From: Ophiothrix spiculata
Lineage: Eukaryota > Echinodermata > Ophiuroidea > Amphilepidida > Ophiotrichidae
Length of the DNA stretch: 27,579 nucleotides
Assembly (NCBI GenBank): GCA_000969725.1
Contig: JXSR01S003968.1
Reading direction: 5' to 3' (one strand)
Shown: positions 21,151-27,579 of the stretch, piece after piece
How positions within the stretch are numbered: the stretch's first letter is position 1
Layout of the letters: each line of letters starts with the position of its first letter
Notes under the pieces: generated by a model
Databases searched by the model: none
Told to the model about the DNA's origin: nothing
What the model saw: the letters and a program-made list of their open reading frames with translations, nothing else
Program-made: the position numbers and the translations under genes

Positions 21151-22346
21151 GTACTTCGCAATACTGTATCAACAATCGGACGAAAACATGTATTTATACA
21201 ATTGCTATTTTAAAAGAACAAAACCCTTTTTCATCCCATAGGCATTCAATTCAACGTCAGATAATTTACAATCTGCTTACTTTCAATTACCTACACTTTC
21301 ACTGTGCAGTGTTTTTGTTTTGCTCTCTACCATAGAACGTTCAATCGTTACCCGTTCAGCATATGCAAGCTGCTAGCTATATCTTAATTGCTTTTAAAGC
21401 TAATAGCTAAACTTTGGTAACCATCTGTAATGGTAGGCTGTTAAAGGGACATCTCAAATTCACTTAGAGGGCCTCATTGTAGAAATACATTAAGGAAGAT
21501 CGTGCCAAGCTTGATTCCCACTTCTACGTTCCTGAGTGACACTAATGGGTATATGACTCGGGTTCTTCGTGAGACGAAAGGCAAGTTTTGTGTTACAGCT
21601 AAACATGCGCGTTAAGTGTTATTATAGACCAAGGGAGGGGGGAGAACTTAGTGTACAAAATGTGGCATATTTTCTATTAGCTTAAAGATGTTTTATCCCA
21701 GCACAAGTTAGTATGAATGACATTCCTGAAAGCGATTGAAGAAAAATACATAGATGCTCTTATTTTCTAGAAGCATCACTTCTAAATATTAGACTCTATA
21801 CTAAGTAAGCTGTTATAGCTATGTGAACGTAATTCTCCCTCAAAAAAGTTTCCTCATAGGGGATGCAAACCATTTACCCAGCCATTTATTATTTAATTAA
21901 TCCGGAAATAAGCTGCATCCAGTGCACATCATCCTATAGTAAATGCGTGATATTTCGACGTCACAGCTGATAATGCCGGTCAGATAAACACATTTTTACT
22001 TTCAAATCGATTCAGTTCAAGGTTGAAATTATTACATGGACTGATGACGTCATCCATTAAAAATAATTTAGAAAAATAATGAGAAATGATTGTAATTAGA
22101 TAATTATTGGTAGGATTAATTGATCACTGCATATGCTGCAGGGTGGGGAAAGGATAGGGGCGGGGGGGATCTAAACTGTAATTTTTTTTTCTCTATCATC
22201 ATTATCCATGGAGGTTTGATGACATTTTCTAACTGAAGAAGCCAATGCTCAACCCAAATTGCCATTAAAATATATGTAAATTTATGTGTAGGTCTACCAG
22301 TATAGTTCTCGAAAATTAACGTTTCAAGGGTGGGTTTACCATATTT
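21151..22346. other. Intergenic DNA, no supported gene
   Basis: Nothing convincing is seen beyond short purine or G-rich tracts (about 21640 and 22140-22170). Open frames here are short and featureless. Confidence 0.35.
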
Positions 22347-22777
22347 ACACTGTGACGATTTGTCGTCGACGGAAGCGGACTTGGAAATCAAATCAAGATT
22401 CAGTCAAGATTTATTGACGGATGGTTACGACCTTCAGGGATACCTCGACGACAACTGACGGCTGGTAGCGACCTTAGCTAACGTAAAGGAACGAAGGTCA
22501 CGACGGGTCACGGTCAACGTAATCTGAACGTTTTTAAATTTTGTGATGACATAATTTGTTTTTTGTCGTTCAGATTTCGTTGGCCACCATGCACAAACGG
22601 GCCCTTCGTGACCCGTCGTCAGCATTCGTTCCTTTACGTCGGACAAGATCGCTACCAGCCGTTACTTGTCGTCAAGGTGTTGTTGAAGGTCGTTACCATC
22701 CGTAAGCAAATTTTGAAGTTCTTCTTGGGTGACTTTCAAGATCATTAACTTCCGTTGACAACAATTCGTCACAGTGT
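22347..22777. mobile_element. 431-bp foldback transposon-like element
   Basis: The ends ACACTGTGACGA (22347) and TCGTCACAGTGT (ending 22777) are exact complements. Homology continues inward along nearly the whole element: GACGGCTGGTAGCGA near 22451 pairs with TCGCTACCAGCCGTT near 22648, and GTAAAGGAACGAA pairs with TTCGTTCCTTTAC. The arms are about 180-200 bp and diverged by roughly 15-20 percent by eye, with a short centre near 22540. Open frames on both strands are consequences of the GC-rich inverted arms. No target duplication is obvious. Confidence 0.75.
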
Positions 22778-23177
22778 GAGTTAAGATTTGATGTGTTGCA
22801 AGTTTGCAACTTGAAATATACTTCAGTAGTAAACTCCATTCCGTGGAACTCTATTTGAGAAAAGTTTCAAGACAAACAAAATTGTTTGCAAACAGTTTTG
22901 ATCACTTTAGTCCAAGATAAACAAACCTTTTGTTCATTAATGTACGTCATATTTACTCATTATAAACACAATATCTGTAGCCATTTACAGTAATTAAGGG
23001 ACTAACAGGCTATAGATTCCACTTATAATATAGACTGAATGAAAAAAATATGGAAATACTCTATAAACAAAGCTGAAAATGTAGTGAAATCCAAAAAAGT
23101 ACAAAAATCTACACAGAAATGGCTCAAATTGAGAGAGAGTTAATTTGTAATATATCATTATGTGATGGTGGTGTAGG

Positions 23178-23902
23178 GGAGACCGGGGACAATTATAACA
23201 CGGGGCACGTTGTAACAGGGGACCCCACTTAAATGACTTAAGATGGATATTTTCAGCACAATGTATGTGTCTATTTCTGCTGCATTTCCACCCTGATCAC
23301 TATTGAATTCGGTGGACGGAATTTTTGGTACAGCTCAAAAAAACGATTTTTTGACCAAGTAATGAAAATTTTGATAATTTTAAGAAAAAGATAGGTTAAT
23401 AACCGTGCACAATCTAGTTGCTCTCAGGATTGAAAGACCACCCTAAGGTAATTCAGGCAAACAAAACCTTTAACACATTACAAGTCTACTTTTATGCCAA
23501 ATGTACTTCAAAGATGGCCACCCTGGTTGGGGTCAATTATTGTAACGGGGTAAATTGTAACTGGCATATCTTTAAGATTACTTGCTTGACTAATTCACAC
23601 CGTGAAAAATAAAGATATAGAAAAGCAACTTTTACAACAAAAATGATAATAGTATTCCACTAACCACACAAACCGAGTTATACTTGATTTCCGAAAACAC
23701 TGTTACAATTGTCCCCGATTTCCACTGTTTCATTATATACTATATACCATTTAGTTATTATGGTGTTACAACTGACCCGCACCTATGGGCAGGGGCGGAC
23801 TGGTTTCTCAAACCGGCCGTGGCAAAAAAATATTCAAGCGGCCCTTTCGACCATGGCAGCGAAGCGAGGGTAGCGTGTAACGAGTGGGGTGCCGCCTTAG
23901 GG

Positions 23903-23934
<32 letters not shown>

Positions 23935-24611
23935 AATATTTGGGCTTTATGCAAATTTAGGAGTCAAAGAACGCGGATTTAGTGACTACTTTTGAAGCAT
24001 AAATCATAGAAACATATCGGCCGATATTATCATATTAACTGCCAAAATACAGCAAAAAAAAAACAGTTCTTTAAGGCCTTAATTTTCATAACTACCCGTT
24101 ATGTAAGTCTTTTTGCGGCCATTCGTGCCACACACCTATACCAAACATATAACCAAAGTAAACTTGAGTCCCCTAGGTCCGTCTTTAAAGCCTGATTACG
24201 GAATAACTGGCCCATATCGGTCCTAAGTCTTCTTCCCTTTCTTCTCTTCTCTTCTCTTTTTTTCTTTCCCCTCCTTTCCCCCTTTCTTTTCCCCGTTTAC
24301 TTTCCTCTTTCTTCTTGTGAGTAACCGGCCCTGAGCGGCCCAAAACCAAGCGGCCCATGTGGCGATCGCCAAAACGCCACCATTGGCAGTCCGCATATGC
24401 CTATGGGACAATTGTAACATCTGGATACTCATTTTCAAATCATTATTGCTACAAAACCACATACTTGACAAAATTTCAAACCTTGTGGAACTTAGAGCAG
24501 ACATATGACTCTTTCAAAAATAAAGTTATTTTGATATTCTTTAAACTATCAAACAAGAGTTACACCTGAATTTCCAAAAACTGTTACAATTGTCCCCGGG
24601 CCCCGGTCTCC
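23178..24611. mobile_element. Non-autonomous element with GGAGACCGGGG termini, split by a nested hAT
   Basis: The left end starts GGAGACCGGGGACAATTATA at 23178. The right end is the complement, finishing CCCCGGTCTCC at 24611. Without the nested insert (23790-24399 plus one 8-bp copy) the element is about 816 bp. A motif resembling GGGACAATTGTAACA recurs eight times in both orientations, near 23187, 23203, 23528, 23548, 23699, 23762, 24405 and 24579. No transposase is encoded. A GTGT on each side may be flank or target duplication, but this is uncertain. I cannot place the superfamily. Confidence 0.7.
23790..24399. mobile_element. Non-autonomous hAT-type element with 8-bp target duplication
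   Basis: The element begins CAGGGGCGGACTGG and ends GGCAGTCCGCATATG, so the termini are imperfect inverted repeats around GCGGACTG. CCTATGGG flanks it exactly on both sides (23782-23789 and 24400-24407). An 8-bp duplication with CAGGGG-type ends is characteristic of the hAT superfamily. The interior has a polypyrimidine tract at about 24229-24316 and repeated CGGCCC blocks, with no transposase frame. Removing it restores a continuous copy of the host element's motif, so it is the younger insertion. Confidence 0.88.
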
Positions 24612-24723
24612 AGTGTTTTGTTAAATTCCTCAATTTAGCAGATAAAAGATCAAACAAAGCTCCTGGAGATAATTTAATACATACTTAGGTATATTATAAA
24701 CATGTTCTATCGATTCATGTTAT

Positions 24724-24977
24724 ACAAATATTGAATGCCTGAGAGTGCAATAGTACAAAATATATCATGAGGTCAAATTTGGACTTTTCTATTTCACGAG
24801 GCGTAGCCGAGTGAAATGGATCAGTCCAAATTTGACCGAATGATATATTTTGTACTATTGCACGTGCATAGGCATTCAATATTTGTTTTATATCATGATA
24901 TCACACAGGTTTGTTTCATGCCGTGCAATAGTACAAACTATTGCACGGCTCAAATCACTGTAATCATGATATAAAAC
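24724..24977. mobile_element. Compound nested palindromes (foldback-type repeat)
   Basis: One hairpin spans 24724-24886. Its outer arms share ACAAATATTGAATGCCT and GTGCAATAGTACAAAATATA, and its centre is the smaller palindrome ATTTCACGAGGCGTAGCCGA followed by GTGAAAT. A second hairpin spans 24885-24977, with arms GTTTTATATCATGAT and its complement, and an inner perfect GCCGTGCAATAGT palindrome near 24932-24961. TGCAATAGTACAAA occurs in both, so the second may derive from the first. No coding is present. Confidence 0.7.
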
Positions 24978-25226
24978 AAAATATGTGGGACCGGGGAGAA
25001 TCTACGCCAGTCTCTTTAATTCAGAGTAATCGATTAGGCTACCCCTGGTCTGATGGTCAGGCGGCGTCAGGATTAACCATTTTTTTGGAGGTGGGTGGGT
25101 GCAAATCAAGGGGGGAAAAACATTGGCACACTGACTGGGCGAACATTTTTTAGGTAAAATTGTAATATACTCTTTAAGTTTAAACTTGTACTTGCGAAAT
25201 ATTATGACATTTCCCTTGTAAAAAAA

Positions 25227-25320
25227 CGAGTACAATTCCAGTACGACATTCCCGAGGTGCACATTTGAAACATGTATACGATGTTCCAAATATTAGGAAT
25301 GTCGCACTAAATTGTACTCG
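25227..25320. repeat. Hairpin with 25-26 bp arms
   Basis: The left arm 25227-25252 (CGAGTACAATTCCAGTACGA onward) and right arm 25296-25320 are complements with a few mismatches, separated by 43 bases. It has the shape of a small foldback remnant. No function is evident. Confidence 0.65.
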
Positions 25321-25695
25321 CCCGATTTTTCCTCAGGATTTACGTTTGAATGATCAAAAAGGGGGCTTGTGTTAAAATTTGAATGGGGGCCTATAATAGA
25401 TGTGACCGGACTTTCTTTGGTCAGAGTGGGGGAGACATGAGATCAAAGAGGTGAAGGGGAGGGGGGGGGGGAATCAAGGAAAATGTTTTAGGAAAGCGTG
25501 ACCACAGTTTTTCAAAACACCCCTAAAGGGTGATTTTTTGTCTGAAGCTAAAATACCGTATACCTATAGCCTAAATGGTGATTTTAGCAATACTGTTGTC
25601 ACATATAGGGTTTAGAAAAGGTGTCCTATTTCTTGAGAATGGCTGTTTTTTATACCCTAAAAAGGTGTTACCTGATTCACCCTTTGATCCTCAAA
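25321..25695. other. G-rich tract and degenerate short repeats, no gene
   Basis: A long G run lies near 25459-25470. From about 25510 onward, variants of CCCTAAAAAGGTGTTACC and GGGTGATTTT recur loosely, suggesting a decayed minisatellite. No coding sequence is supported. Confidence 0.35.
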
Positions 25696-25703
25696 AACAA
25701 CCC

Positions 25704-26378
25704 CAAGTGGCGTATTTGCCGGGGGGGCAGGGGGGGCGGGGCCGCCCCCCCCCCCTAACAGCAAAAAAAAAAGGAAAAGAGAAAGAAAAGAAAAGAAAAA
25801 AGAAAGAAAGAAAGGGGAGGACATGTATCTAGTCAGAATCTGAAACCATAAATGTGGCACTTTCATGTATAGAGTGTTGATAATTAGCTTTCCTGTCATC
25901 AAGTGCAAGGAAATCACGATCTTATACTCACACGTATATACTATTATAGTATTCTTATACTTGCAGTTACAAAACATGCAAAATGGTGAGCATTGTAGCC
26001 CCTTACACTCAGTAACTTTCAGTTACTGGCGCAAGTTTCATTCCAAAAGTCCTCTTTGTTTTATTATAAAAGTAGGCCTAACTTAACATGACAAAATAAA
26101 AACATCGCCAGAATGAGAGATTTTATAACAATTTTAGCTGAAATTAAAATGTTCCCATTATTTTCGCGCAATACGCGTGCATTGCAAAAAATCATAGTCA
26201 TAATTTTGGACTGAACACGATCATTTCGTTTGAATCATGTCACTTGCTCATCCCCTTAATCATAAATGGCAGCTACCATGTTAGTTTTCAGCTGAATTTG
26301 GCATAAAAAAACATCACATTATTTTCCGTGGACCGTGTCGCTCGCCCCCTCTGACCGAAGAAGGCAGCTACGCCACTG
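25704..26378. mobile_element. Second non-autonomous hAT-type element with 8-bp target duplication
   Basis: The left end is CAAGTGGCGTATTTGCC. The right end is GGCAGCTACGCCACTG, the complement of CAGTGGCGTAGCTGCC. AACAACCC flanks it exactly at 25696-25703 and 26379-26386. CAGTGGCGTA-type ends with an 8-bp duplication fit hAT. Just inside the left end are long G and C runs (25721-25755) and a purine tract of AAAG and AAAAG repeats to about 25820. No transposase frame was seen in the 675 bp. Confidence 0.85.
25721..25755. repeat. G-run/C-run block with quadruplex or hairpin potential
   Basis: Two runs of seven G and one of four G are followed within three bases by an unbroken run of eleven C. 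The strands could form a GC hairpin or a quadruplex. Run lengths may be unreliable in the assembly. Confidence 0.6.
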
Positions 26379-26610
26379 AACAACCCTAATTCACAGGAAC
26401 TACAATTTTTTTATTCATCTTTTTTCTTGGTCACACCTGCCTACAACATTAGGCTATAGGCCTACCTGACTACCCACGGGTGCCTGCGTACTTTTACAAT
26501 CCTTCTCCAAAACCTCTAATTTTGCAAAAAGTGAGGCAACTTCTATGAAACCCACCGATAGCTACACCAAAATGTGTGGGAAAAACCCTCACAAAACTTA
26601 GACAGGTACA

Positions 26611-26640
26611 TACGAGGGGTGTTCAATAAGTTCGTGGCCT
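26611..26640 (+). mobile_element. Mariner-like terminal repeat (one end only)
   Basis: TACGAGGGGTGTTCAATAAG at 26611 resembles the terminal repeats of mariner-family elements, which insert at TA. No matching opposite end and no mariner transposase (D,D34D) frame was found in the window. It is therefore a fragment, or its partner end is diverged. Confidence 0.5.
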
Positions 26641-26667
26641 AAGGTAGGAGGAGGAGATAACTTATAT

Positions 26668-27115
26668 GTTTTGCTCTGTCTTCCTCTTCCACTTGCCATG
26701 GTTTGTTCCTATCCTTAAATTGATATAGTTTGCATGTGATTTTTGTTTTTGACAAAAAGCAATGACCGTTTTTCCAGTCTCCTGGTCGCTAATTGCATAA
26801 TTTTCGCGCCATGTGATTTTAGTGCATGAAGCAACCCATCCACTCGCGCAGGCTGTGAATGCGTGTACGCATTTTAACGCACGGCCTAACGCCTTGGTAC
26901 GCACATGAAACACAAACCGTCAAAGAAACGTGAAAAAAGTTTGTTACTTTCTTTAATGTACGGTTTGTTAAACATACGGAAAACAATTAAAGAACACATT
27001 TTTGTCAAAAGTAAAGATTTCACAATACAACAAGAATGGGAATTTGTCTCAGTCTTTGTGGTCGAACCGGCAAATATAAACCGAGGAAAATGGAAGAGGA
27101 AGACAGAGCAAGAAA
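26668..27115. repeat. Diverged inverted duplication around the last exon's 5' region
   Basis: The 21-base word TGGAAGAGGAAGACAGAGCA plus A at 27091-27111 occurs inverted at 26671-26691. A second shared word, TTTTTGTCAAAA, lies near 26999-27010 and inverted near 26746-26756. A smaller inverted pair, ACAAACCGT with AAAGAAA, lies at 26914-26965. The left arm runs out toward the mariner-like end. The long word overlaps the coding sequence of the exon at 27036. Confidence 0.5.
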
Positions 27116-27563
27116 TAGAGAAATACAGCATAACGTCTACAGAAAAGCTAACGACGCTCAAACAGAACAGACTTTTGATAGCAAGACAGTGGCCCAGTCA
27201 ATGCCATTTACAGTAGTGAGAGTATACGGAGACGATAGCGAAGAAATGCCCAAACATTATCAGATAACTTCTAAAGAATTCAAAGACTTGATAAAGGACC
27301 TTATCAGCTTCGAAGGCATGGATTCACCCAATGAGTATCAGGAAATGAAATTGACCGGGGAACAAAAAGAAGCGATCAAGACGTATTTTTCAAGGTTGAC
27401 CCGTAATGAGCTTTCATTTTGTTACCAGTATTTTCCACCGTCCCTCCCTCCAGGACCAGATGGAATCAGTGCGAATCACCTGGAACTTTATCTGGAAAAA
27501 GGAGACTTGGATGTGATTTTCGCTGCTATTGAGTATCTTCGACAAAGACAGTTTCACAAATTG
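27036..27563 (+). CDS. First coding exon of an unrecognised protein with N-terminal acylation signal
   Basis: The frame is open for 176 codons from the ATG at 27036 and ends at TTG|GTAAGT in phase 0, a consensus donor 16 bases before the window edge. An in-frame TAA at 27012-27014 bounds it upstream, and A at -3 with G at +4 give a strong start context. The protein begins MGICLSLCGRTGKYKPRK: Gly2 and Ser6 fit N-myristoylation, Cys4 and Cys8 could be palmitoylated, and a basic cluster follows, so membrane anchoring is likely. The rest is charged and probably soluble, with TVVRVYGDD near 59, LTGEQKEAIKTYFSRL near 106, a PPSLPPGPDG turn near 134 and an acidic-hydrophobic C-terminus. A second good ATG at 27090 would give a form without the acylation signal. 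I do not recognise the family. The gene continues beyond the window. Confidence 0.8.
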
Positions 27564-27579
27564 GTAAGTCATATTTGTC

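Noticed and set aside
22434-22748. Opposed open frames in the foldback element
   Set aside because: They are mirror images produced by the inverted arms, with no domain and no splice context.
23684-23995. 103-codon frame spanning two transposons
   Set aside because: It crosses the insertion point of the nested hAT element, so it cannot be an ancient gene, and it shows no domain.
25395-25445. TTCTTTGGTCAGAGTGGG as the left end of the second hAT
   Set aside because: It partly resembles the subterminal right-end sequence, but the true left end at 25704 has matching termini and an exact 8-bp duplication.
26662-27161. Minus-strand frames at 26662-26913 and 26886-27161
   Set aside because: One is an inverted-repeat echo of the exon's alternative frame and the other is a shadow of the plus-strand region. 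Neither has supporting signals.

Overview
This window reads as nuclear DNA of an animal, probably a marine invertebrate. It is AT-rich, contains spliced coding exons with canonical GT donors, carries a bestrophin chloride-channel exon, and is crowded with non-autonomous DNA transposons, foldback elements and long degenerate tandem repeats. Nothing in it looks bacterial, and I saw no rRNA, CRISPR array, intact transposase or virus-derived element. The species cannot be named from this sequence alone.

Layout, left to right. Positions 1-167 are an antisense fragment of a bestrophin exon, base-for-base identical to part of a complete first coding exon at 3067-3511 (minus strand). Between the two copies lie a 42-bp-stem hairpin (552-646), a 1.1-kb terminal-inverted-repeat element with a recurrent 14-mer (706-1822), and a small GC-rich MITE-like repeat (2727-2949). 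From about 3.9 to 18.95 kb the DNA is one long array of roughly ten diverged, non-coding tandem units of about 0.8-2.0 kb. It is interrupted by an assembly gap (11416-11735), a LINE 3' tail and a short palindromic insertion. A likely first exon of a type II membrane protein (19155-19346, minus strand) follows the array, and then a degenerate minisatellite (20.2-21.15 kb) split by a foldback element.

The right-hand 6 kb is dense in transposons. It holds a 431-bp foldback element (22347-22777); an element with GGAGACCGGGG ends (23178-24611) that contains a whole nested hAT-type element with an 8-bp target duplication (23790-24399); nested palindromes (24724-24977); a short hairpin; a second hAT-type element with its own 8-bp duplication (25704-26378); and a mariner-like end at 26611. 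The window closes with a well-supported coding exon on the plus strand (27036-27563). It encodes a 176-residue N-terminus beginning MGICLSLC, a candidate myristoylation/palmitoylation signal, and ends on a TTG|GTAAGT donor.

Only three genes have support: bestrophin (strong), the 27-kb exon (strong as coding, function unknown) and the 19-kb exon (tentative). They do not form an operon or obvious pathway. The most informative observations are the two dated-by-duplication hAT insertions, the recurrent motifs inside two non-autonomous elements, the 15-kb array, the assembly gap whose flanks overlap, and the identical bestrophin exon copies.
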